A DNA stretch of 64,000 nucleotides, from contig JANUWF010001937.1 in the NCBI GenBank assembly GCA_026120185.1, positions 2,852,001 to 2,916,000 on the forward strand, read 5' to 3'. The position numbers and the translations under genes were made by a program. Each line of letters starts with the position of its first letter. Position 1 is the first letter of the stretch. The DNA is from Voacanga thouarsii (lineage: Eukaryota > Streptophyta > Magnoliopsida > Gentianales > Apocynaceae). The notes beneath the pieces were generated by a model, which was given only the letters and a program-made list of their open reading frames with translations, ran no database searches and was not told the DNA's origin. This document shows, in pieces, positions 1-10,420 of the stretch.

Positions 1-172
1 TACACATAAATTTTCATTCTATTTTTCTAGAATGTGTAGTTGTTTCCATTAAATAAAGGAGGTTGATTTGTTGAAGATCTTTCAACATATGGAAGAAATG
101 ATGAGCTTGCCATAAGGATCTTTTCAACAAGGTTGTTAAACTAAGAATATGTAGACCAACCCCGATACCAAA
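1..172 (-). mobile_element. 5' leader of a minus-strand LTR retrotransposon, with PBS
   Basis: Read on the minus strand, the LTR at 173-1353 ends in CA and is followed two bases later by TGGTATCGGGG (complement of 160-170). This resembles the tRNA-iMet type PBS, TGGTATCAGAGC, with changes. The rest of this stretch would be the untranslated leader of an element whose coding part lies to the left, outside the window. No coding frame is visible here. Confidence 0.6.
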
Positions 173-1353
173 TGAAAAACCTTAGAAGGGGGTGAATAAG
201 GTTTTTGGTAAACTAACAATTTTCCAATCGTCTGATATATAGAATAATGATGATCATCAAGTTTCCTGGACCAACTTTACGGTGACAAAGAAAGCTATCC
301 AAGAACACTTTGAGATATATCCAGATTCAGACTAAAGTAGGAAAAATAATGCAGTCAATGACATATGCAAAGAAATGAGACACAAAATGTATAGTGGTTT
401 GATCTACCAAGATCTACGTCCACTACCTTAAACTTACACTTAAAGATTTTCAACTAGATTTCATTTACTCAACTTAATGAAATCAAACTATACCACATAC
501 AAGAGAGGATCACCACACTTGGTTTTCCAAAACCTCTCAATCAAATCAAAGTTCTCCTAAAATGGGTTTTACACCATAATCTTATACTACAAAGGGGATT
601 GAATATCAATAGAACAGTAAAAGCTCACTTGTTTGAGCTGATGTTTACTAAGGTACAGAGCACAAACACTTTTACCTTTTTGACATAATATAAATTCATT
701 TTGAAGCACTTGATAAAAGGAGATTTTTGTAATCTATTGGGCAATAGTGTTTCTTAGAAGAATGCCACAAAAATCTTCTGTCCAATCATGTTTAGAGGCT
801 TTTTATAGAGCCAAAAAGTAAAGTACCAACAGCTATTATTTTTTTTGTTAAATTTACCCGTGTTTTGGACTCGAGTTTCGAACAACGATACATCCAAAAG
901 GTAAGTCCAAAATGGCACTTTTTCTAGCAGAAACAATTCATTATTGTTTACAGAATTTTGGACGAATCTTTTGGATGCAGAATCATCCAAATTATTCAAT
1001 CCAAAATTTTGAGATTTTCAAAACTTTGAAATCTTTTTCTTTGTAAGCTTCAAGGTAAAAATCAATTGAATTAAAAGGTAAAGTGACATAGGAATTAATA
1101 AGAAATACCTTAATAATACTTCATAGTCTAAAGTTTTTCATATCAGGACTTCTTGGTATACAATCTCATAAACTTGAACTTCATTAGATCTCCTATATTT
1201 GAATTCGTTGCTCAAGAATTGCTTAACAATCAGATTTGAATCCTTTAGAAGAACTAAGGTCAAACATGTCCTATCACATGTAGATTACACAAGTTAGTTC
1301 ACATCAATGTTTGTCATAAGTTAAAACATAGGAGAAGGCCCTTAGGGCTAACA
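173..1353 (-). repeat. 5' LTR of a minus-strand, probably Ty1/copia-type element
   Basis: On the minus strand this segment starts TGTTAGCCCTAAGGGCC and ends GGTTTTTCA, next to a tRNA-iMet-like PBS, so it has the TG...CA ends and position of a 5' LTR of 1181 bp. It interrupts the 5' LTR of the Athila-type element Ath1: Ath1 LTR homology resumes at about 1354-1362. The start is like that of common plant copia LTRs, but without internal domains in the window the lineage is an inference. The matching target duplication would lie outside the window. Confidence 0.65.
799..810 (-). promoter_or_regulatory. TATA box of the left-edge LTR
   Basis: The minus strand reads CTCTATAAAAAG inside the LTR, with about 540 bp of LTR upstream and about 625 bp downstream. 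It is the best TATA-like site in this LTR and would divide U3 from R. No transcript evidence is available. Confidence 0.4.
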
Positions 1354-2326
1354 AGAATCAAGAAAGCTTATAAAGACAAGAAAAACATAAGAGAAATGTG
1401 TGAATTCAGGGATCCAATCTAGCTACCTATTTTTCAAAGATAAATTCACCACTCAAAGGAGCATTGTTCAAATGAGGTTTTCAAGAGAAGAAGAATGGCT
1501 TGTCTATGAGTTCTATCTTTTATCATTTGTTTATTTTTCTAGAACAATGATGTGCTTAATATTTTGATTGTAATTGCAAATTACTTTAGAGATTATGATT
1601 TTGAGTTAATTGGGATTTTGATCATTCTATTGTTATTCTTAGTATTTGATTACTTGTTATCATTGGTTGTTAATGCGTTTTCTTCTAATTGACTTGGAAA
1701 ACGATATTAGAAGTTCATTGTATTGGTTTTATATTTGTCAAATCTTAATAGACTTGGGAAATAAAGTTAAGATTAAAGAACTAAAGTAATCAATGGTTGG
1801 TTGATTTAACCTAGAGAGGGTCATTGGCTAATTTCATTTTTATGAGGTATGAGTTACTTTTTTCTGCTTTGGTTTGATTGGAAAATCTGCTAAATTCATC
1901 AAGAGATAGTGGTTCCATGGATTGAGAAAGAAGTAGATTCTATATAGGTGAATTTATTACTCGGAAAACGATTGAATTTTACTTAAGTTCCTTCATGATG
2001 CCAAAATGACAACTGATTGTGATGAATGCTAAATGATTCAATATTACGTTTTCAAGATAATTGTCTAGTTACATGAAATTGCATCTTTGAGTTATATATT
2101 TTCCTCTTCATTATGTTATCACTTTACTGGATCGGTTAAACAATGAATGAAAAGTGAATAGTGTGCGTTGTTTCCTTGAGGATCGACACTCGTTAATTCC
2201 CAATACTCTGCTTGCGATGAGTATACTTGCTCGTATATGTAATTCGAGATTAATAATTTAATTAAAACCTGACAAAGTGATGGATTTAAATTTAATAATT
2301 TTTATGCAGCCATAATTTACGCATCA
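1354..2326 (+). repeat. Ath1 5' LTR, 3' part (Athila-type)
   Basis: This segment aligns by eye with the second half of the LTR at 5007-6411 (for example the shared run around 1425-1480 and 5507-5560) and ends GCATCA at 2326, directly before a degenerate tRNA-Asp PBS. The first roughly 430 bp are missing here because another element (173-1353) sits in the LTR. The missing part is expected left of the window. Confidence 0.8.
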
Positions 2327-2332
2327 AGTTTT

Positions 2333-2352
2333 TGATGTCGTTGTCGGGGAAC
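2333..2352 (+). other. Primer-binding site, tRNA-Asp type (degenerate)
   Basis: TGATGTCGTTGTCGGGGAAC lies six bases after the LTR end. The intact version in Ath2 (24550-24569) is closer to the complement of the 3' end of plant tRNA-Asp(GUC). About three to five positions are changed here. A tRNA-Asp primer is typical of Athila-type gypsy elements. Confidence 0.75.
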
Positions 2353-2685
2353 AATATCATGAAAGCTTAGATTTCATTGATTTATCTAGGTTAATATGTA
2401 TATCTATCTATATGTCAATATGTATATATGTTCTTTGTGTAACTAAGTGCCATATCTTGTTGTATGCATAAATGTACCTTAACTATCTAACTTGATTCAA
2501 TATTGTACTATGCCTATATGATACAAACAATATTTGTAAATATCACTGACTTTTGTACTTTGTGGATATTTAAGTCCTTTTATTAGTATTTCATTTTTTA
2601 TTTGTTTTAAATTTTGCAATTCTTTATTTTTCTTTTCTTTTCGATTTGATTTTTATTTTCTTTTGAGTGTGAGGTTGACATCATC

Positions 2686-3461
2686 ATGGACAATTATTTT
2701 TGGGCACAAAATCAAATGAGTTACATTGCTAATAGATTGGCAAAATTACAAGCTCACATTGATATTTTAGTGAGACGTCATTAGAAGCATTAGTGAATTC
2801 TTTTATTGCCAATACAAATTCATCTGTTTAGTGGCATGAAGAAGCTTCCAAATGATTGTGCAATCTAAGGACACAATTAGCTAAGATTATTGAGGACACT
2901 CATGAGTTCATGCTGGCCCGTACAATTGACCACGGAGAAGAGAAAGGCTATGAGGAAGAATTATATGTTGTGGCAAGAGAGGTATTCGATTCTACTCTAT
3001 ATGCTAATAATTATAACTTCTCTTTGTCACATGATTTTTTAGGTTGTTCTAAATCCATGAAGCATAAGGATGCCAATAATGATGTTTTAAGTTTAATATA
3101 CCTTAAGGAGTTAAATTTTTCAAAGCTACATCCTAAGAAGTACTTAGAGAATAGTGGTAATTTCTACCATTCACCCCAATTAAAGGGAGGTAACTTAGTT
3201 ATTATAGATCATGCCTTGGAAAGTAAGGATTTCTTGTTTCCATCTTGAAAATCTTCACAACAAGGTTCAAAGGAGAATTTCAATTGTAACAAATCTTTTG
3301 AAAGAATAAGTGGTGATTCTCATGTTTACACACTGTTTAGACATAATTTACATTTTTGTGTTGAAAAATTGATTTGTATGTCTGAAAAGGTGCCACGGAA
3401 GGAGGGTCGTGCATTTACTTTCATTGCAACTACAATTTTCCATGAACCCTTCATTTTTTGA
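2686..3461 (+). pseudogene. Unrecognised broken ORF of the short Athila-type element Ath1
   Basis: An ATG at 2686 opens a frame starting MDNYFWAQNQMSYIANRLAK. After one apparent frameshift near 2780, the frame continues through two early stops (2834 and 2853 region) and one TGA at 3246-3248 to a TGA at 3459-3461, about 260 codons in all. The longest uninterrupted part (2856-3248) includes the segments ARTIDHGEEKGYEEELYVV and LNFSKLHPKKYLENSG. I do not recognise a gag, protease, RT, integrase or zinc-knuckle motif. It is the only coding trace in a 2.7-kb internal region that should hold about 7 kb in a full Athila element. It may be a gag N-terminus, an env-like remnant or a captured sequence. 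Confidence 0.45.
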
Positions 3462-5006
3462 AACTCTTTCTTCTTTCTACATTCATCGTTCCTCTCTTCT
3501 AGTTTAAGCTTTAATCTCTTTTCCAAGGGTTTGATGAGGAAGCTTGATGAGTGAAAAGAGTTTATATCTTTATTTTGTATTTGGTTTTGTTTAGTGTTTT
3601 GTTTTTCCTCTCCCAAATAAGAAAAATATTTTTTCAGCTTAAGTGTCGGGGAGTGAGTCGTGCCTTTATTTGCTTTCATAGGATTTTTAGAATTTTTCTT
3701 TAGTATTTTTTTCTTGTATTTAAGTGTCTTTATTTTGTTATTATTTTTCTTGTACTTTTATTTGTGTTTTCTTTTGTATGTCGAAATAAAGTCCTCCTGG
3801 ATAAGCTCTTTTTTCTTTTCCAAGTTTTAGCATTTATTGGAGGCTATTGTACTTCCAGAGTATTACTTAACTACCCTTTTTTTTTTTTTTTTTTGGTCTC
3901 CTTGGCTTTGCTTTTATTGTTATATTTTTTGCCAATGAGGACAATGTTTAGTTTAAGTATGGGGGGAGAGTTTTTTATTGAAGATATTTTCCATATACAT
4001 TTTGGCTGAACATTTTGTGAAAATTTTCAAAAGTTTTTGTGATTTTCATTGCTTTAGCAAGGTTATAGTTATCTTTCTTACTTGAGATATGATTTTTATC
4101 ATTCATTTGGTGGATTTTTATCAATGAAATGGTTTATTGGATGGGATTTTTAAGACTTGAGAATTTGAGTTAATCTTGTTTATGAATTAGTGTTTGAGTA
4201 TTATTTGACTCCTCTAGTTTGAATATGGAGACTATGATGAATGTGGGGAAAGTTGTTAGCTAACTCTTGTATTATGGGTTTAAACTTTCCTTAGCTTTGA
4301 GTTGTGATAAGGAATGTGAGGAAAAAAAATATTTTTGAGTGGAAAAATTGTGGAAAAGTATTGATTTTGAGTTGAAGATTGAGAAAAATGAGTTCATTAT
4401 TGTTTCATCTTTGAGGGTGAAGAAAAATATTTTTGCTTGATTATGGGGTCCAAACCGGATAGTAAAGAGAAATCCACTTTCTTGTGGCTATTATTTCCCA
4501 AATGTGAAGGAAAGAAAAAAACTGGTGAAAAAATGATGAGTGTTGACTATAAGGGGGCCAATACGTAGTGCGATGAGAAATACATTCACTTGAGGCTATC
4601 AATTCCTTAAGTTATTAAAAAAATTGAAAAAAAAATGAAGTATTTTCCTTACATCTTGACTTAAGTTGTGGAATTTTTAGATGTCTAAAGCTTAATTTGG
4701 TAGGTATCTTGACTTGTATGATTCATGTTGTCTATGTTTTTCTTTGAAGGGTAAAATAATTTTCTTAGGCTAGAGTATAAACATGATTAATTTGACTTCA
4801 AGAGTTTTGTTATGTCTCATCAAATGCTTCAAATTGTAATTGTTTTCAAAGGGTTGGATGAATGGAAAAAGTTCTATCTAGAATTTGATGGGAAGTTATA
4901 AGCCTTGTTATGATTTTGAAATAATAAAATCATGTTTTTTCTTGATTATTTTCTTAATTTAAGTGTTTTGCTTGAGGACAAGAAAAAGTTCAAATGTAGG
5001 GGAATA
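3462..5006 (+). other. Ath1 non-coding 3' region with two polypurine tracts
   Basis: There is no supportable frame here. GTTTAAGTATGGGGGGAGAG (3951-3970) matches an internal tract of Ath2 (around 29139-29161), and both are followed by similar sequence. A second G-rich tract, GTAGGGGAATA (4996-5006), abuts the 3' LTR and is the functional-position PPT. The region aligns broadly with 28920-30288 of Ath2, so it is the conserved tail of this family. Confidence 0.65.
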
Positions 5007-6411
5007 TAATAGGGGCTAAATTCATGATTATTTTCCTAGTTATTTGAGTTAATTTGATATATTTTTGATACAATAACTAGGCATATTCTTTCCCATTTGA
5101 TATTTTGCTTGTGGAAAGTGTTTTTGATAAATTTTTGTAGAATTGAGTGGATTTCGTGCAAAAAGAGAAAAATTGCAGCATGTACTTGGCACTAGGTCTA
5201 GCCACTTCACCATGCTAGGCCTGGCCACTACACCAGGTGCCAGGTCCAATCTGGAAGAACAAAGAAAAAAAGAGAAATGTTGAGGGGGCGAATGAGAATG
5301 CACCTAGTACTAGGTAGGTCAAAATGATCTGGCGGCTAGTCCGGTATGTTCTGTACGAATTCTGTGTATGAATTTGGTATCTTCCAAGGGATTTTGGTAA
5401 TTTTTGAATCCTACTCAGCCAAGACTTCTCAAGCAACGAATTTTAGCATAAAAGAAGCTTAAAAACACAAGAAAAATTTGTGAATTGAAGCATCCGAACT
5501 AGCTACCTATTTTTCAAAGATAAATTCACCACTCAAAGGATCACTGTTCAAATGAGGTTTTCAAGAAAGGAAGAAGGACTTATATATGAGTTCTATCTTT
5601 TATCCTTTGTTCACTTTTCTAGAACAATGATGTCCTTAATGTTTTGACCATAATTGGATATAATTTAGAGATTATGATTTTGAGTTAATTGAGATTTTGA
5701 TCAATCTATTATTATTCTTGGTATTTGATTACTTGTTATCATTAGTTATCGATGTGTTTTCTTCTAATTGACTTAGGGAACGATGTTAGAAGTTCATTGT
5801 TTTGATTTCATATTTGTTAAATCTTAATGGACATGGAAAACGAAGTTAAGATTGAAGAACTAAAGTAATCAAATATTGGTTGATTTCGGCCAGAGCATAG
5901 GGTCATTGGCTAATTTCATGTTTATGAGGTATGAGTTTAATGCATCTATTGGTTGCTTTGGTTTGATTGGGAAATCTGCTAAATTAATCAAGAGATAGTG
6001 GTTCCATGGATTGGAAAAGAAGTGGAGTCTACATAAGTGAATTCATGTCTTGGGAAACGATTGAATTTTACTTAAGTTCCTTCATGATGCCAAGATAACA
6101 ACTGATTGTGATGAATACTAAGTAATTCAATATTATGTTTTCAAAATATTTGTCTAGTTACATGAAATTGCATGCTTGAGTTATATATGTATATTTTGCT
6201 TATTTTTTCCTTTTCAATATTTTATCACTTCATAAAAGTGATTAGTTTGTACTTGTCCTCTTGAGGATAAATACTCGTTAATTCTCTATACTATGCTTGC
6301 AATAAGTATACTTGCTTGCATGTGTAATTTGGGATTAATGTTTTAATTAATATTTAGCTAAGGGATGGATTTAAATTTAATGATTTTTAAACACCCAAAA
6401 TTTATGCATCA
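5007..6411 (+). repeat. Ath1 3' LTR (Athila-type, complete)
   Basis: 1405 bp, starting TAATAGGGGCTAAA (TG mutated to TA) directly after the PPT and ending TTTATGCATCA. It matches 1354-2326 and, more distantly, the LTRs at 22994-24543, 46830-48354 (reverse) and 63036-64000 (reverse). A TATA-like AGCATAAAAG lies at 5446-5455. Its divergence from the other copies and its mutated terminus point to an old insertion. Confidence 0.85.
5181..5345 (+). repeat. GC-rich GGCRCC motif cluster in U3 of Ath1 LTR
   Basis: Imperfect palindromic words such as CTTGGCACTAGG, CACCAGGTGCCAGG and CTGGCGGCTAG occur in an otherwise AT-rich LTR, 100-265 bp upstream of the TATA-like site. The same type of cluster occurs in several other LTRs of this window (see findings). 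Confidence 0.6.
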
Positions 6412-6889
6412 AATTCCTTTGGTCTTCCTCTTCTACATGTGTTCTTTAACTCTCTAAGAGTTTTCTAGGGTTTCTAACACCTAAAAATCGAAAACTACTT
6501 TTCGAATTCTTTCCTATCCTTTTTATAGCAGTTTCCCTTTCCAAAATCACTCAAAAACTCATTTTCCATGTCAAATACCCAAAACCAACCGGCCTTGGCT
6601 ATGCCTAAGTAGTAGGCGTTGGCTTTACTATTTTCTCATCTTGTGAATAGTACCATGCAGCCATGGCTGCTCCCTAGCAGCTAGGTCTGGCACCTTACTG
6701 TCTAGCTGCAAAAAAAATTACTTTTTAGCCCTATTTTAGTAGTAATTATGCGGTGCCAGTTCCTTTAAACCTTCCAGCATTGATAGCCTTCTATGTTGCT
6801 TTTTTTTTTAATCCTTTTTAACAACTTTTCACCGTCTTTTCTTATAACTCTTCATTCCACAAATCCTACATAAAAGATGATAAAATTGT
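6412..6889 (-). repeat. LTR-like fragment of unknown family
   Basis: On the minus strand this stretch holds a TATA box (GCTATAAAAAGG, complement of 6518-6529), followed downstream by an AAACCCTAGAAAAC run and preceded at 50-210 bp by GC-rich words (TGGCACC, GGCCTTGGC). This is the same arrangement as in other LTR promoters of the window. No terminus or PBS is visible, so it is called only as a likely LTR fragment next to the Ath0 integrase relic. Confidence 0.35.
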
Positions 6890-7112
6890 GGGAATCAATA
6901 GCCGTCTAAACATGAAATCATAACAAATATAACACTGATAAGTTACAAAATGTAGACCAAATTATCAGTGTTTTGAATGCAGTTCTATATGCCTATAACA
7001 TATCAATAAATAAAGATTCCAATCATTTCTATCAGGGTTAACAACCTTTTTAGGGATGGACTTTATCTCTATATTAGACATTTTTTCTTAACCATTAGTT
7101 TGGGGATGACAT
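6890..7112 (-). pseudogene. Ath0 integrase relic (Ty3/gypsy, Athila-type)
   Basis: The minus strand translates to HPQTNG, then a stop, then EKMSNIEIKS...KKVVNPDRNDWN. This matches the end of the gypsy integrase core, where families read HPQTSGQ...NREIK..L.KTV...KDW. The catalytic glutamate segment is degenerate and stops are present. The reading continues across the CopA solo LTR into 9119-9150 once the LTR and one TSD copy are removed. A deletion joins RNase H sequence directly to this integrase segment. Confidence 0.7.
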
Positions 7113-9118
7113 TATTGGGAATATGCCCTCTTAGACTAGGTTTCTAATGTAAATATCGAATATTTTAATAAAGGAATTTATTTTCAGAAATCCTTTGTGA
7201 ATTTATGTTTATTATTTGTGCATAATTTCGTTTGGAAAAGACCCATTGTGTTTAAATAAGTGATCTATGTGAATGGTGGTCTTTCCAGTAAAGTACGGAT
7301 CACGGGTTATTTGAATGCATAAACATTGGTTCTTAACCAATTGATGAAAATGGGTATCTCATTATGTTTAGGTTATTATATTATGAATTCCAATGGAGAA
7401 GGGCTTACCTTTGGCCAATAAGTAGTCCACTCACTTCATGACATAAGTGTATTTCGAATACGTAGAATAAGACCTGTAGTAGTGGTTTCTAAAAAGTACT
7501 ATATGAAAGAAACCTAGACTACTACCGCTACAGCGTGAACTAGTACTCTAGGACTTGAGTATGAGTTGGTGGTCTGACAAGATTAGAAGCATATACTTTG
7601 ATTTGCTATAGTTGAGGTTCTATCGTAGAACCAATATACTTGCATATTGGGTTTATGTAACTAGTTAGTAAAGACAAACTTGTACAAGATAGTTTCTACA
7701 CAATATCACCCCTTATGGTTGTCTAAATGATCTAAATGTCCAAGGCCCTGGGAAATATGACTTGGATGTTTGCTTTAGGGTAGCTCCCTTAGAAAGCGGA
7801 AACACTCTAGGAAGTCGTGAATTATTGGACTAGAAGCCTAAGGATGATAGATGTCATTTAGAGGTGTATTAGTACACTTCTTTCTCTCTAAATACACGGC
7901 GATGTATAGAGGGGTATTTTAGTCATTTCACCTGTAGGTCAGAGACTTTACTAAGACAACATTGTCCTTGGGATTAATATTTTCTTATGGTGATATTAGA
8001 AAATATTTAAAATGCAATATATAGCTATTTATATAGTAGGGGTATTTTGGTCATTTCAATAGCCAAGGCGATGTGTCTTTTTGGTCCTCAGAATAGCCCA
8101 TAAGTCCTAATTTATTTTTGGTTGAGGAATTGGTCTCAGTTAAAGAGGGTTTTATTTTATTCATAAAGTCTAATTTATTATTAGACTGGAATAAAATAAA
8201 TTGAGAGAAATTTATTATCTGATTTAATTGGTTAATTAATTATTCAGGGCCTAGGTCCAGTTTGAATAATTAGAAAATTAACTTGGACTTAAACTAGAGG
8301 AAAATAATTAATACTTAATTATTTATTAGGTTATTTATTTAAGCCCAAGAAATAAATAATTAAAGTTTAATTATTTTGGTTCATTTGTGCTCATTAATTA
8401 TTTATTGGGATATTTATTTAAGCCCAAGGAATAAATAATTAATGTTTATTATTTTGGGCTTTTTGGGTCCAACAAAAATAATAAATATTATTTTGGTCCA
8501 ATAGCCTGGACCATAGAGTTTTTCCATATACGGTTCAGAAGAGTTTAGGGTGAAGCCAAACTTACTCTGTTAACAATATCCTGGTATTTGAAATATCAAA
8601 TCCCGAGGGATATTATTATCAGAATAATTAAAGACCTATTTTTGGCTTCACTTCTCACGGCTCTCTGTGTGGAAAATATAACCCTTGATTTTCCTAAGGG
8701 TTTTCTCTCTTTCTAGTGACTCTCCTTCTCGTGACTTTTGGTTTTCTGTTTCTTGGTTTTGTTTTGCTAATAAATAAGAGGCTAACCAAGAACCATGACT
8801 GATGCTCTCCTCACCCATTGTTGTGTTCACCAACGAGAATTGTGGCTGTGGCATATTCTGAGAGTTAAAAAGCTTGGCGTTCATGCACCTGAGGAGAAGT
8901 AGAAGGTTGGCAGGAGAACAACCGGAAGCTTCATCATGTGGGGAGGATGAGGTTGTTCCTGTATCTCAATCCATTCTTCCACAACCTAAGGGGTTTAAGG
9001 CATACAGAGGTATAGTCTAAACGCTTCCATGCTGCTGTTGTTCTTTGTTCATGTTTTTTTTTTTTTCCTCCATTTTTTGTTTCACAGTGCATGCTCCTCT
9101 GTTTTTTTGAAACTTACA
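7113..9118 (+). mobile_element. CopA solo LTR 1 (Ty1/copia family A)
   Basis: A 2006-bp LTR begins TATTGGGAATATGCCCTC (TG mutated to TA) and ends AAACTTACA. It is flanked by a perfect 5-bp target duplication, gacat (7108-7112 and 9119-9123). It aligns with solo LTR 2 (9653-10420 plus 19674-20697) and, in reverse, with the 3' LTR at 30547-32456, for example in the GGGGTATTTTGGTCATTTC block. No internal sequence lies between the duplications, so it arose by recombination between the two LTRs of a full element inserted in Ath0. Confidence 0.9.
8883..9020 (+). CDS. Small ORF inside the CopA LTR (RRSxRLAG-type start)
   Basis: An intact 45-codon ORF starts MHLRRSRRLAGEQPEASS and ends KAYRGIV before TAA. 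It lies near the 3' end of the LTR, in the part expected to be R-U5, so it would sit at the 5' end of the element's RNA. The same position in the minus-strand CopA element (30749-30558) encodes MPRRSLQLVGQSPKAVV...RNRRGII, and solo LTR 2 keeps HRSRRLAGIP at 20480-20509. Shared features are a basic start, an RRS.RLAG.xP block and a final RGI(V/I). The function is unknown. It could be a leader peptide or a gag start that was once joined by splicing or readthrough. Confidence 0.45.
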   Translation: MHLRRSRRLAGEQPEASSCGEDEVVPVSQSILPQPKGFKAYRGIV

Positions 9119-9123
9119 GACAT

Positions 9124-9652
9124 GCTATGGAATTCCTAAAATTGCATGATGAACTTTATCTACCTTTTAACCCAAAATTGCATTTACAATCTTATCATTA
9201 GCATCACACATGATTTCATAAGGTTAATTACAGTTAGGAGGTAGGATTATAGGGGTTGAAATTAATCTTTCCTTTAATAAATCAAAAGCTTTCTTAGAAC
9301 CTTCATCAAATTCAAAGGGAATTTATTTTTGCAACAAGTGATAAAAAGATTGTAAAATTTTGAAAATTTCTTTAGTGAACCATCTATTAAAAGTAGTATA
9401 GCCCCAAAAGGCTCTTATTCCACACACAATAGAGGGGTAACAAAGAGATTTGATCAGTTTAATCTTAACTTTTTCAACTTCAATTCCCTCAACTGAAACA
9501 CATATACCAAAACTATACATTAATTCATCATAAGTGACACTTTTCATAGTTGAAGATAAGGTTAGTTTCAATATGTCTCTTAAGAATGAGTTCTAATTTT
9601 TAAGACAAATATCAAAAGTGTTTCTATAAATAGTAAAATGATCAGTGATAAC
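9124..9652 (-). pseudogene. Ath0 RT (C-terminal part) and RNase H start, relic
   Basis: On the minus strand, 9571-9323 gives YSFGICVSVEGIEVEKVKIK and later RAFWGYTTFNRWFTKEIFKI..LLQK. This corresponds to the end of gypsy RT (GHKIS..GIEVD.AK, then FLGH.GFYRRFI). It continues as PFEFDEGSKKAFDLLKERL and YEIMCDAN, the RNase H start with its first catalytic aspartate. VITDHFTIY at the upper end corresponds to the RT YxDD region, altered. Stops and small shifts are present. Solo LTR 2 of CopA interrupts the RT at 9653. Confidence 0.8.
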
Positions 9653-10420
9653 TGTTGGAAAGTATGCCCTCAAAGACTATGTATTATGTGTAAATATATT
9701 GCAATAAAATGTTTATTCATTCAATTTTGTTTATTTCTTATATGATTAAACATTTAAGGTCTAAGTATGATAAGTAATGGTCTATGAGTTGGGTTGTTCT
9801 TCACAGTAAGGTATAGACATAGGTACTTGTCATACAAGTAAAAATGAGTTCTTAGCCATGTGATGCAATTGGGAATTTCATCAAGGTAAGACCATTATGT
9901 CATGAATTCCAAGGAGGAATGGTTTACCTTGAATTAGTTAGTAATTCACTCACATCATTGCATAAGCGTATTTCGAATACGTAGAACTGGACCTGTAGTA
10001 ATAGTCTCTCTTAAAATACTATAATTAAAGAGACTAGACTATTATTGCTACAGCTTGTACGGATACCTTTATACTTGAGTATTAGTTCGTGGTCTGGCGA
10101 AACTAAGGTCTTATACTTTAATGTATGCTGGGTGAGTTTTTTTTTTTTTTTTTGCGAGATCAATAACCTTGTACGTTGGGTGTATTACTCTAGTTAGTTA
10201 AGTCAGACTCATGCAACAGAGTTTCTATGCTTCATTTTGTGAAGTTAAATCACCCCCTTGTGATTGTCCAGGATAATCTAATAATCCAAGGCCTTGGGAA
10301 TGTGACTCTAGAATGTGTGCTTTTGGGTAGCTTCCAATGATAAACAAGTATATTCAAGTAAGTTATGGATTATTGGACTAAAGATCTAAGGATGGTAGAT
10401 GTTTTTGAGATGGATGTTAG
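9653..10420 (+). mobile_element. CopA solo LTR 2, left part
   Basis: It starts TGTTGGAAAGTATGCCCTC and aligns with the first part of solo LTR 1. Element CopB was inserted at 10420/10421, and the LTR resumes at 19674. The total LTR length without CopB is about 1.79 kb. The preceding five bases, ataac, nearly match ataat at 20698-20702, a probable target duplication with one change. The host sequence is the RT of Ath0 on the minus strand. Confidence 0.85.

Noticed and set aside
8648..8884. Minus-strand 78-codon frame in CopA solo LTR 1
   Set aside because: No counterpart at the same place in the other two LTR copies, whereas the plus-strand small ORF next to it does have one.
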